NCBI RefSeq assembly: GCF_002847305.1
Contig: NZ_CP025408.1
Span: 2,129,001 to 2,193,000 of the forward strand
Direction: 5' to 3'
DNA length: 64,000 nt
Source of the DNA: Paracoccus tegillarcae
GTDB taxonomy: Bacteria; Pseudomonadota; Alphaproteobacteria; Rhodobacterales; Rhodobacteraceae
The notes beneath the pieces are model-generated. The model saw only the letters and a program-made list of their open reading frames with translations. It did no database searches and had not been told where the DNA came from. Below, piece after piece: positions 41,114 to 49,859 of this stretch (positions are counted from its first letter, which is position 1; each line of letters starts with the position of its first letter). The translations under genes were made by a program, and so were the position numbers.

Positions 41114-42222
41114 ACTCGCGCCAGCATATCACCAGGCTGGCGGGCGCGCTTTGTCTGGCCGCCGCGATGGCACTGCCCGCCGCTGCGTTTCAGTTGCCCT
41201 GGCAAAAGGACGAGGCACCGGCGCCGGCTGGACCGCCCCGACCGGTTGTCACCGAGGTGGTGTCCGACAGCGATATCAAGGCCCGCTCGGTTCCCGGACT
41301 GGTGGTGGCGCGACAGCAGGTGACGCTGGGGTTCCAGACGCTTGGGCGACTGGTGGCGCGGCATGTCGAACTGGGCGATGATGTCGTGACCGGCGATGTG
41401 CTGGCCGAACTGGACCCCGACGATCTGGCCGATAACGTCCGTGCCGCCAGCGCCTCGCTGGATGCGGCAGAGGTGCAACTGTCGACCAGTCAGGCGACCG
41501 CGGAACGGACCCGCGCGCTGGCACGTCGCAACGTGGCCTCGACCGCGCAGCTGGAACAGGCCGAACAGGCGCTGGCCACCGCCGAGGCCTCGGTCGGGCA
41601 GGCGCGCTCGGAACTGATCCGGGCCGAGGATGCCGAGGGATTTGCGCGCATGGCCGCGCCATTCGACGGCGTTGTCAGTGCCGTCTACGCCAATCCGGGT
41701 GCGGTTCTGACCGCCGGCGAACAGGTCCTGCAACTGTCGGCCCGCGAGGCGCGCGAGGCGGTCATCGACCTGCCCGACGCCGCCCTGTCAGAACTGGGCG
41801 ACGGCGCGGTCTTCACCGTCTGGCAGGACGACGATCCCGCCACCGAAACCCGCGCCACAGTTGACCGGATCGACCCGCTGGCCGATAGCGCGACCCGAAC
41901 GCGGCGGGTGCATCTGTCGCTGGATGACGGGGCGCATCTGCGGCTGGGATCGCTGATCCGCGCGCGCGTGGCGGGCGAAACCGAGATCGCGATGACGCTG
42001 CCCTTGCAGGCGGTCTTTGATCGCGACGGCCTTGACCACGTCTGGCGCGTGCAGCGGCAGGGCGATCAGGCCGTGGTTGAACTGGTGCATGTGGTGCTGG
42101 GCGCGTCGCTGTTGGGGCGCGCCTTTGTCAATTCCGGTCTGCAGCAAGGCGATGAGGTGGTCATTCGCGGCGTCAATTCGCTGAGCGAGGGGCAGGCCGT
42201 CGGCGAAAGGGTCGCGCCATGA
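41110..42222 (+). CDS. RND efflux periplasmic adaptor, second of two
   Basis: A 370-residue adaptor with a signal peptide (ALCLAAAMALPAAAF), LGFQTLGRLVARHVELGDDVVTGDVLAELDP, a helical hairpin rich in Ala and Glu, and the second lipoyl strand AEGFARMAAPFDGVVSAVYANPGAVLTAGE. It is not a close copy of the first. Having two different adaptors in front of one pump recalls TriA/TriB of the Pseudomonas TriABC triclosan system. Overlaps both neighbours by four bases. Confidence 0.9.
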   Translation: MNSRQHITRLAGALCLAAAMALPAAAFQLPWQKDEAPAPAGPPRPVVTEVVSDSDIKARSVPGLVVARQQVTLGFQTLGRLVARHVELGDDVVTGDVLAELDPDDLADNVRAASASLDAAEVQLSTSQATAERTRALARRNVASTAQLEQAEQALATAEASVGQARSELIRAEDAEGFARMAAPFDGVVSAVYANPGAVLTAGEQVLQLSAREAREAVIDLPDAALSELGDGAVFTVWQDDDPATETRATVDRIDPLADSATRTRRVHLSLDDGAHLRLGSLIRARVAGETEIAMTLPLQAVFDRDGLDHVWRVQRQGDQAVVELVHVVLGASLLGRAFVNSGLQQGDEVVIRGVNSLSEGQAVGERVAP

Positions 42223-45200
42223 AGGGTTTCAACCTCTCGGACTGGGCGCTCAGCCATCGCAGCTTTGTCTGGTTCCTGCTGATCATCTCGATGATTGCGG
42301 GGGCGATCAGCTATGGAAATCTGGGCCGCGAGGAAGACCCGAATTTCACCATCAAGACGATGATCATCGGCGCGGCCCTGCCCGGTGCGACCATCGACGA
42401 GACATTGCAGCAGGTCACCACCCGCATCGAGACCAAGCTGGAAGAGCTGGACGAGCTGAAATTCACCCGCTCGGTCACCATGCCCGGCCAATCGGTTGTT
42501 TATGTGGAATTGCTCGACACGATCCGCGGCCCCGGTGTGCCAGAGGTGTGGAAGCGTGTCCGCCAGATGATGTCGGACATCCGGCCCGAATTCCCGCAGG
42601 AATTCGCGGGTTTCCAGTTCAACGACAATTTCGGCGATGTCTACGGCAATATCTTTGCCTTTACCTCGGATGGGTTCAGCCAGCGCGAGCTGCGCGACCG
42701 GGTCGAGACGATCCGCAAGCAGGTCGCCGCCCTGCCTGCCGCCGGCAAGACCGAGTTGCTGGGCGAGCAGAAAGAGGAAATCTATCTCGAATTCTCGACC
42801 ACGCGGCTGGCCGCATTGGGGCTGAACCAGCAAGAGGTGATGAACACGCTGGCCGTCCAGAACGCCATCGCGCCATCGGGTGTGATCCAGGCTGGCGATG
42901 AACGTGTGCTGGTGCGTGTGGGCGGGCAGTTCGACGATGCCGCCGCCATTTCCGCGGTCAACCTGCGGGTCGGTGACCGGTTCTTCAATCTGGCCGATGT
43001 GGCCACCGTCCGGCGTGGCTATCAGGACCCGCCCGAGACGCTGTTTCGCTATAACGGGCAGCCGGCCATCGGATTGCAGATCGGCATGCGCGAGGGCGAG
43101 AACATCCTGACCTTCGGCGAAGAGCTGGACGTGCTGATGGACGGGATCGCGGCCGAGCTGCCGATCGGCATCGAGATGGCCAAATTCGCCGACCAGCCGC
43201 ATGTGGTCGAAGAGGCGGTCGGCCATTTCATCACCGCACTGGCCGAGGCGGTGGGGATCGTGCTGATCGTCAGTTTCATCAGTCTGGGCCTGCGTGCGGG
43301 TCTGGTGGTCACGCTGACCATCCCGCTGGTTCTGGCGATCACCTTTCTGGTCATGGACCTTTACGGCATCACCTTGCAGCGGATCTCGCTTGGTGCACTG
43401 ATCATCGCGCTTGGGCTGCTGGTCGATGATGCGATGATCGCCATCGAGACGATGATCTCGCGGCTGGAACTGGGTGAAAACCGGCGTCAGGCGGCCAGCT
43501 ATGCCTGGACCTCGATCGCGTTTCCGATGCTGTCGGGGACGCTGGTCACGGTGGCGGGCTTTATCCCCATCGGACTGAACAGTTCGGCTGCGGGCGAGTT
43601 CACCTTTTCGCTGTTCGTGGTGATCGCGGTGTCGCTGGTGGTGTCATGGATCGTTGCGGTGCTGTTCGCGCCGATCCTGGGGGTGACCTTTCTGCCAAAG
43701 ACAATGCATCACGACCACGCCAATCCCGGCATCCTGCGCCGCGTCTTTCGCCGGCTGCTGCTGGGCGCGATGCGGCTGAAATGGCTGACGATCGTGATCA
43801 CCTTCGCGATCTTCGCGGTGTCGGTCTGGAGCATGCGCTTTGTCGAGCAGCAGTTCTTTCCCACCTCGGACCGCACCGAGGTCATCATCGACGTCGGCGA
43901 GCGGCAGAATGCCTCGATCGCCAAGACCCGCGCCGATATGGACCTGATCGAGGCGCAGTTGCAGGGCGATGACGACGTGCTGTTCTGGACCTCTTATGTC
44001 GGGCGTGGCGCGCCCCGCTTTGTGCTGTCGATGGATGTGCCGACCGCCGGTCCGCATATGGGCCAGATCGTCATCCAGACGCCGGATCTCGAGGCGCGCG
44101 ACCGGCTCAAGATCAAGCTGGGCGATTTCGCCAAGCGCGAGATGATCGGCACGGATGTCTATATCAAGAACCTCGAAATCGGCCCGCCGGTCGGCAAGCC
44201 GGTGCAGTATCGCGTCAGTGCGCCCGATATCGATGAGGCGCGCGATGCGGCGCGCGGCTTGGCCTCGGTCATGTCCAGCGAACCGCGTTTGCGCGAGATC
44301 GCATTGGACTGGAACGAGCCCGCGCGCGTTGTGCGGCTGGTCGTCAATCAGGACAAGGCGCGCCAGATCGGCGTCACCAGTCAGGATATCGCGGGGGCGC
44401 TGTCGGCGCTGTTTTCGGGCACCACGATCACGCAGTTGCGCGACGATATCTTTCTGATCGACGTGGTGGCGCGCGGCGATGACGAGGATCGCGGCTCGCT
44501 GGATTCGATCCGTAACCTGCAACTGACCACGGGCAGCGGCGGGCATGTGCCGCTGGCCACGCTGGCGACGCTGGAATTCGGCACCGAGCAACCCCTGATC
44601 ATGCAGCGCGACGGTCTGCCCACCGTCACCGTCATGGCCGCCATCGCCACCAGGGATCAGCCGGCGACGCTGGTGCAGGCGCTGGCCGGCAGCGTTGCCG
44701 AGTATCAGGAAACCCTGCCGCAGCGGGTGCGCGTGGTCGTGGGCGGCACGGTCGAGACCTCCAGCGAAAGCCAGGAACCCATCGCGGCTGTGGTGCCGGT
44801 GATGATCCTGATCATGGCCCTGCTGGTCATGGCGCAGATGCAAAGCTTTCGGTTGTCGCTGATCGTCTTTGCCGCCGCACCGCTGGGCTTGATCGGCGTC
44901 GTTGCGGTGCTGGTGCCCTTTGGCGTGCCGATGGGCTTTGTGGCGATTCTGGGGATTCTGGCGCTGATCGGGATCCTGATCCGAAACTCGATCATCCTTG
45001 TCCACGAGGTCGAGGCGCTGCGCGAAAAAGGTTACTCGCGCTGGCAGGCGGTCTATGAAGGTGCCGATAGCCGGGCAAGGCCGATCCTGCTGACGGCGGC
45101 GGCGGCATCGCTGGCGCTGATCCCGATCTCGCGGCAGGTGTTCTGGGGGCCGATGGCGTTTTCCATGATGGGCGGCATCATCGCCGGCACGCTGATCACG

Positions 45201-45299
45201 CTGGTCTTTGTGCCGGCGCTCTATTGTGCGGTCTTTGGCGTGCGCCCACCCAAGGACGAGCCCGCGCCCCAGCCCGTCAACGCCGCGCCCGCCACATAG
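42219..45299 (+). CDS. RND-family inner-membrane efflux pump
   Basis: A 1026-residue proton-driven pump with twelve predicted helices in the usual 1+5+1+5 layout and two large periplasmic loops. The helix-4 motif GLLVDDAMIAIETM holds the paired acidic residues for proton relay, and GILIRNSIILVHEVE is the matching helix in the second half. The N-terminus (NLSDWALSHRSFVWFLLII) and NLGREEDPNFTIKTM fit the AcrB/HAE1-like group often seen with two adaptors. No outer-membrane channel gene is nearby. Confidence 0.93.
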   Translation: MKGFNLSDWALSHRSFVWFLLIISMIAGAISYGNLGREEDPNFTIKTMIIGAALPGATIDETLQQVTTRIETKLEELDELKFTRSVTMPGQSVVYVELLDTIRGPGVPEVWKRVRQMMSDIRPEFPQEFAGFQFNDNFGDVYGNIFAFTSDGFSQRELRDRVETIRKQVAALPAAGKTELLGEQKEEIYLEFSTTRLAALGLNQQEVMNTLAVQNAIAPSGVIQAGDERVLVRVGGQFDDAAAISAVNLRVGDRFFNLADVATVRRGYQDPPETLFRYNGQPAIGLQIGMREGENILTFGEELDVLMDGIAAELPIGIEMAKFADQPHVVEEAVGHFITALAEAVGIVLIVSFISLGLRAGLVVTLTIPLVLAITFLVMDLYGITLQRISLGALIIALGLLVDDAMIAIETMISRLELGENRRQAASYAWTSIAFPMLSGTLVTVAGFIPIGLNSSAAGEFTFSLFVVIAVSLVVSWIVAVLFAPILGVTFLPKTMHHDHANPGILRRVFRRLLLGAMRLKWLTIVITFAIFAVSVWSMRFVEQQFFPTSDRTEVIIDVGERQNASIAKTRADMDLIEAQLQGDDDVLFWTSYVGRGAPRFVLSMDVPTAGPHMGQIVIQTPDLEARDRLKIKLGDFAKREMIGTDVYIKNLEIGPPVGKPVQYRVSAPDIDEARDAARGLASVMSSEPRLREIALDWNEPARVVRLVVNQDKARQIGVTSQDIAGALSALFSGTTITQLRDDIFLIDVVARGDDEDRGSLDSIRNLQLTTGSGGHVPLATLATLEFGTEQPLIMQRDGLPTVTVMAAIATRDQPATLVQALAGSVAEYQETLPQRVRVVVGGTVETSSESQEPIAAVVPVMILIMALLVMAQMQSFRLSLIVFAAAPLGLIGVVAVLVPFGVPMGFVAILGILALIGILIRNSIILVHEVEALREKGYSRWQAVYEGADSRARPILLTAAAASLALIPISRQVFWGPMAFSMMGGIIAGTLITLVFVPALYCAVFGVRPPKDEPAPQPVNAAPAT

Positions 45300-45304
45300 C
45301 AGAA

Positions 45305-45329
45305 CGCCCGCCCTGTCATGGGGCGGGCG
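45305..45329. terminator. Terminator between the RND pump and dctP-type gene
   Basis: CGCCCGCCC-N7-GGGCGGGCG is a perfect nine-base stem in the gap of 54 bases between convergent genes. No strong T-run follows, but the position and symmetry fit a bidirectional stop. Confidence 0.65.
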
Positions 45330-45353
45330 CTGCCGATCTGTCTGGCCGTCGGA

Positions 45354-46394
45354 TCAATAATCGCGCGTGCCTTCGATATCGCGGGTGACCTGCACGGCGG
45401 CGCGTGCATCCGAAAGCAGCGCCTCGGCGTTCAGGCCCTTGCCGTTCATCTCGACCACCCATTCGGCGATCACCTCATCGCCAAGCGCGTGAATCTCTGA
45501 TGTGGCCTCATCGCTCATCTGGGTGATCAGATTGCCGGCCTCTTCCATCTTGGCCTTGCCCTCGGCATCACCGATGTCATGCGCGCGGCCCGACCAGGCG
45601 CTGGTGTAAAAGCCGGAATTTGCGTCGATCACAGCCTTCAGGTCATCGGGCAATGCGTCGTATTTCGACTGGTTCATGCCCCAGACCAGAAACAGGTTAT
45701 AAAGCGACTTTTCACCCGCCACATCGGTATGGGTCGGTGCCAGCTCGTTCAGTTTCAGCGATGGCGCCAGTTCCCATGTGATCACGCCACCATCCAGCAC
45801 GCCCTTGGACAGCGCCTCGGGAAAGGCCATGACCGGCATGCCGACCGGTGCTGCGCCCAGTTTTTCCAGCAGCAGCGTTGCGGGGCGCGAGGGGCCGCGC
45901 AGTTTCAAGCCGCGAAAATCGGCCGCCGTTTCGACGGGATCGCCCTTTTTGTGGATCAGACCGCGCCCGTGCATATGCATGGCGACAACCTTGACGCCCT
46001 CGAAATCGTCCAGCAGGTGCTTTTGCCCGTAGACCCAGGCGGCACGGCTGGCCTCTTCCGCCGATTTGGTGACCATGAAGGGCAGTTCCAGCGCCTCGGC
46101 CTCGGGGAAACGTCCGGGCTGATAGCTGGGGGCGATCCAGCCGCCATCGACGACGCCGTCGCGCACCATGTCGAACATTTCCTGCGCCGTGCCGCCCAGT
46201 TGCATGGCGGGATACAGCTCGATCTTGATGCGACCGCCGCTATCGGCTTCGATCTTTTCGGCCCAGGGCTGCATGAAATGCGTCGGATTGGCCGACATCG
46301 GCGAAACGAAATGCTGAAAGCGCAAGGTGACCTCTTGCGCGTTGGCGGGCAGGGCGGCCAGCAGGGCGAGGGCTGCGACGGGGGCGAATTTCAC
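45354..46394 (-). CDS. TRAP transporter substrate-binding protein (DctP family), orphan
   Basis: A 346-residue periplasmic protein with a signal peptide ending ALPANAQ. It has TLRFQHFVSPMSANPTHFMQPWAEKI, YPAMQLGGTAQEMFDMVRDGVVDGGW and FRGLKLRGPSRPATLLLEKLGAAPVGMP, the arginine-containing region that binds carboxylates in this family. The DctQ and DctM membrane partners are not adjacent, so it must use subunits encoded elsewhere or serve another role. Substrate unknown, probably an organic acid. Confidence 0.92.
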   Translation of the reverse strand: MKFAPVAALALLAALPANAQEVTLRFQHFVSPMSANPTHFMQPWAEKIEADSGGRIKIELYPAMQLGGTAQEMFDMVRDGVVDGGWIAPSYQPGRFPEAEALELPFMVTKSAEEASRAAWVYGQKHLLDDFEGVKVVAMHMHGRGLIHKKGDPVETAADFRGLKLRGPSRPATLLLEKLGAAPVGMPVMAFPEALSKGVLDGGVITWELAPSLKLNELAPTHTDVAGEKSLYNLFLVWGMNQSKYDALPDDLKAVIDANSGFYTSAWSGRAHDIGDAEGKAKMEEAGNLITQMSDEATSEIHALGDEVIAEWVVEMNGKGLNAEALLSDARAAVQVTRDIEGTRDY

Positions 46395-46653
46395 GGGCGG
46401 ACTCCATCCTGTTGCAGCGAAAAATGCGCTGCGGCGCGGCGAACCATAGGGACCGGTCTGCTGATGTCAAAGAAAATGAACCGAAACAGGCATTCTTGCC
46501 GCGCAGGCGCGAAGTGTTGCGCGAAACGGTCAGGAACCTCGCGGATCACGGCCTGCAAGCGACGCAACAGCGCGGTCTTGGATGGGGTCATCCGGGCGCT
46601 GCGGGAAATCGCCGGAAAAGCCCTGATTTGCACCGCAAGCGCGACGGCGCGCC

Positions 46654-47457
46654 TTAGCCCAGATCGGGAAAGAACGTGTCGCCGGGCGAGAGGGTAAAGA
46701 TCTCGGCCCCGTCTGCGGTCACGCCAATGGAATGCTCGAACTGCGCCGACAGCGATTTGTCGCGGGTGACGGCGGTCCAGTCATCGGCCAGGATCTTGGT
46801 TTCCGGGCGACCGAGGTTCAGCATCGGCTCGATGGTGAAGAACATGCCCTCTTCCAGCGTCGGCCCTTTGCCCGAACGTCCGAAATGCAGCACATTGGGC
46901 GGGGCGTGGAACACCCGGCCCAGCCCGTGGCCGCAGAAATCGCGCACCACAGACATGCGGTGGCCTTCGGCGTGACGCTGGATCGCCTCGCCGATATCGC
47001 CAAAGGTATTGCCGGGTTTCACTGCCTCGATGCCGAACATCAGCGCGTCATGGGTGACCTGGATCAGCCGCTGCGCCTTGATCGGCGCGCGGCCGGCCAC
47101 ATACATGCGGCTTGTGTCGCCGTACCAGCCATCGACGATGACCGTCACGTCAATGTTCAGGATATCGCCGTTGGACAGCACCTTGTCGCCGGGAATGCCG
47201 TGGCAGACGACGTGATTGACGCTGATGCAACTGGCATGCTGATAGCCGCGATAGCCGATGGTGGCGCTGGTTGCGCCCTCTTCCTCGACCCGCCGGGTGA
47301 TGAAATCGTTCAGCGCGCCGGTGGTCACGCCCGGCTCTACCAGATCTGCGACCTCGTCAAGGATCAGCGCCGCCAAAGCGCCTGCCTTGGCCATGCCGGC
47401 GGAATCCTCGGCTGCGTGGATGCGGATGCCCTCGCGGGTGATGCGGCCTTCGTTCAT
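46654..47457 (-). CDS. map: Methionine aminopeptidase, type I
   Basis: Removes the initiator methionine from new proteins. The 267-residue protein shows SVNHVVCHGIPGDKVLSNGDILNIDVTV (metal Asp), GWYGDTSRMYVAG, FCGHGLGRVFHAPPNV (metal His), FTIEPMLNLG (metal Glu) and the final Glu in SAQFEHSIGVT. All metal ligands are present. Downstream toward dctP there is a 259-base stretch with no gene I can support. Confidence 0.95.
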   Translation of the reverse strand: MNEGRITREGIRIHAAEDSAGMAKAGALAALILDEVADLVEPGVTTGALNDFITRRVEEEGATSATIGYRGYQHASCISVNHVVCHGIPGDKVLSNGDILNIDVTVIVDGWYGDTSRMYVAGRAPIKAQRLIQVTHDALMFGIEAVKPGNTFGDIGEAIQRHAEGHRMSVVRDFCGHGLGRVFHAPPNVLHFGRSGKGPTLEEGMFFTIEPMLNLGRPETKILADDWTAVTRDKSLSAQFEHSIGVTADGAEIFTLSPGDTFFPDLG

Positions 47458-47561
47458 CGTCTCAACCTTTCGCTTGAGCCCTAGATAGCGATGGAAGGCG
47501 GCTTGTTCCAGCCCTGCGCCCCGGCGTAAAAGAACCGCATGCCACCGGAAGGAGCCGATTG

Positions 47562-48302
47562 ATGCAGTCCGACAACCCCACCGCCGCGATTCTGGTCATC
47601 GGTGACGAGATTCTGTCAGGCCGCACCCGAGAGGGCAACGCCCACCATCTGGCACAGGTGCTGAACGCCACCGGCTTTGATCTGCGCGAGATCCGGGTGG
47701 TGTCGGATGATCAGGATCAGATCGTCGCCGCCGTTCGCGCGCTGGATGGCAGCCTTGGCGGGGCGTTTGATCTGCTGTTCACCAGCGGCGGCATCGGTCC
47801 GACCCATGACGACATCACCGCCGATGCCGTGGCCGCCGCGCATGGCACTACGGTCGTGGTCGATGCCGGCGCGCGGGCGCTGCTGCAGGCCCGTTGCGAC
47901 CGGATGGGGTTGGAACTGACCCCGAATCGCCTGCGCATGGCCCGCATTCCCGTCGGCGCGACGCTGATCGACAATGCGGTGTCCGCCGCGCCGGGCTTTT
48001 CCATCGGTCAGACCCATGTGATGGCCGGCGTGCCCGAGGTGTTTCGCGGCATGGTCGATTGGCTGATCCCCAAACTGCCCGGCGGACGGCCCGTGCAATC
48101 GCTGTCGGTCGAGGTGCGGCGCGGCGAAAGCGATGTGGCCGAGCCGCTGGCAGAACTGGCCAGGGAATTCAGCGATCTGTCGCTTGGCTCTTATCCGTTT
48201 CACGACGAACGCGGCTGGGGCACCAATCTGGTCGTGCGCGGGCTGGACGCCGCCCGCGTGGCCGAGGCCATGCATGCGGTGAAACAGCGGCTGGCCCTGT
48301 GA
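47562..48302 (+). CDS. CinA-like molybdopterin-binding-domain protein
   Basis: A 246-residue protein with the MoCF/CinA N-terminal domain: AILVIGDEILSGRTREGNAHHLAQVL, VVSDDQDQIVAAVRAL, FTSGGIGPTHDDITADAVA and RMARIPVGATLIDN. It lacks the C-terminal amidase domain of full CinA. Such stand-alone forms may act as nucleotide pyrophosphatases, but function is unproven. GGAAGGAG precedes ATG 47562. Its stop shares a base with the GNAT start. Confidence 0.88.
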   Translation: MQSDNPTAAILVIGDEILSGRTREGNAHHLAQVLNATGFDLREIRVVSDDQDQIVAAVRALDGSLGGAFDLLFTSGGIGPTHDDITADAVAAAHGTTVVVDAGARALLQARCDRMGLELTPNRLRMARIPVGATLIDNAVSAAPGFSIGQTHVMAGVPEVFRGMVDWLIPKLPGGRPVQSLSVEVRRGESDVAEPLAELAREFSDLSLGSYPFHDERGWGTNLVVRGLDAARVAEAMHAVKQRLAL

Positions 48303-49009
48303 TGGATGCCACGCTGGCCCTGGCGTTCGAGGCCACATGGCCCGCCGCCGAATATGCCGATGCCGGCGGGTTTCGCCTTGGGCACACGCCGGGTGCGGGC
48401 GGTCGGGTGAATTCGGCCCGCGCGACAGGGCCCTGGTCGCAGGGCGATATCGACGCGGCGATCGACCTCTTTCGCGGCTGGAATCAGCCGGCGGTATTTC
48501 GCGTGATGGACGACAATACCGATCTGCGCGCGGCGCTGGAGGCGCGGGGGTTTGCGCCCTCGACGCCGACCGCGATCATGACCTGCGCCGCCGACCGCCT
48601 GACGGACCAGCCGATCCCGACGATCACCACCTTCGCCGTCTGGCCGCCGCTGGCGATCCAGCGCGATATCTGGGCTGCGGGCAGTATCAATCCGGCGCGT
48701 CAGGCGGTGATGGACGCCGTGCCCGCGCCGCGCGCCTCGGTTCTGGGCCGGATCAAGGACCGCGCGGCGGGCGCGGCCTTCGTGGCGATCCACGGCGATG
48801 TGGCGATGGTGCATGCCGTCGAGATCCTGCCCGACTGGCGCAGGCTGGGTCTGGCCGGCTGGATGATGCGGCAGGCGGCCTTTTGGGCGGTGGATCAGGG
48901 GGCTGCGCGCATCGGTCTTGCCGTCAGCCGTCAAAATGATGCGGCGATGGCGCTCTACCAGCATCTGGGTTTCAGCGAGGTGGCTGGTTATGGCTATTAC
49001 CAACAGTAA
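48302..49009 (+). CDS. GNAT-family N-acetyltransferase
   Basis: A 235-residue protein whose C-terminal 80 residues carry the acetyl-CoA motif (VHAVEILPDWRRLGLAGWMMRQAAFWAVDQGAARIGL, of which RRLGLAGWMM is the pyrophosphate loop) and the closing NDAAMALYQHLGFSEVAGY. The N-terminal half looks like a degenerate second GNAT repeat. Acceptor unknown. It is coupled to the CinA-like gene (TGATG) and overlaps the kinase gene by 20 bases, so the three are one operon. Confidence 0.85.
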   Translation: MDATLALAFEATWPAAEYADAGGFRLGHTPGAGGRVNSARATGPWSQGDIDAAIDLFRGWNQPAVFRVMDDNTDLRAALEARGFAPSTPTAIMTCAADRLTDQPIPTITTFAVWPPLAIQRDIWAAGSINPARQAVMDAVPAPRASVLGRIKDRAAGAAFVAIHGDVAMVHAVEILPDWRRLGLAGWMMRQAAFWAVDQGAARIGLAVSRQNDAAMALYQHLGFSEVAGYGYYQQ

Positions 49010-49859
49010 AGACGCAGGCTTTGCGCTGGCGCTGGATGGCGGCGGCACGGGCTGCCGCGCCGTGCTGGTTGATCCCGACGGGCAAGAGATCGGTCGCGGG
49101 CAGGGCGGTCCGGCCAACGTCAACAGCGACCGCGACGGCGCGCTGGCTGCCATTCTGGATGCCTGTCAGCAGGCGCTGGGGGGCCGCGTTGGCGCGGACC
49201 GGGTGACCGCCGTGATGGGTCTGGCCGGGGCCGAGGTGTCGCAGGCGCATGACTGGCTGGTCCCGCAGCTTCCCTTTGCAAATGCGCGCGTGGTTCAGGA
49301 TGCGGTCACGGCGATGGTCGGTGCGCTGGACGGCGAAGACGGGATTGTCGCCGCGCTGGGCACCGGCTCGGTCTATTCGCGCAGGCTGGATGGCAAGGAT
49401 ATCGTTGTCGGCGGTCGCGGCCCGATCATTGGCGATCAGGGCGGCGGCAACTGGCTGGGCCGGCAGCTGCTGGCGCGCGCGCTGGAAACGGCGGACGGCT
49501 TGCACGACCGCAGCCCGCTGATGGCCGAGGTGCTGGACAAGATGGGCGGCGTCAGCGGCATCATCACCTTCGCCGCCACCGCCCGCGCCGCCGATTTCGC
49601 GGCCCATGCCCCGCTGGTGATCCAGCAGGCCGATGACCCCGCCGCCCGCGTGATCCTGGCCGAGGCAGAACGCAGCATTGCCGCCTATATCGACCGCCTG
49701 CAACCGGCGGACGCGGCGCTGCCCGTGGCCTTCAATGGCGGGCTGGGGCGCATCTTTGCCGGGCGTCTGGCCGGGCGCTGGCCGATGACCGAGGCCAAGG
49801 GCAGCCCGCTGGATGGCGCGCTGCTGATGGCGCGCGAACTGGTCCGGCAGACTGCCTGA
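48990..49859 (+). CDS. BadF/BcrA-type ATPase, N-acetylglucosamine-kinase-like
   Basis: A 289-residue ASKHA-fold kinase. It shows the phosphate loop ALDGGGTGCRAVLVD, AVMGLAGAEV, the second loop GIVAALGTGSVYS, GPIIGDQGGGNWLGRQLL and a C-terminal adenosine region FNGGLGRIF. Relatives phosphorylate N-acetylglucosamine or glucosamine in sugar or cell-wall recycling. ATG 48990 lies inside the GNAT gene. The stop TGA abuts the stop of the convergent monooxygenase as TGATCA with no gap. Confidence 0.85.
   Translation: MAITNSKDAGFALALDGGGTGCRAVLVDPDGQEIGRGQGGPANVNSDRDGALAAILDACQQALGGRVGADRVTAVMGLAGAEVSQAHDWLVPQLPFANARVVQDAVTAMVGALDGEDGIVAALGTGSVYSRRLDGKDIVVGGRGPIIGDQGGGNWLGRQLLARALETADGLHDRSPLMAEVLDKMGGVSGIITFAATARAADFAAHAPLVIQQADDPAARVILAEAERSIAAYIDRLQPADAALPVAFNGGLGRIFAGRLAGRWPMTEAKGSPLDGALLMARELVRQTA

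Noticed and set aside
43644..45005. A 453-codon minus-strand frame opposite the RND pump
   Set aside because: Composition dominated by Arg, His, Gln and Asp; antisense to a certain gene.
46391..46633. An 80-codon minus-strand frame between map and the TRAP gene
   Set aside because: It overlaps the TRAP start by four bases, which is suggestive, but there is no family likeness and Arg/Phe/Ala content looks random. A small real protein cannot be fully excluded.
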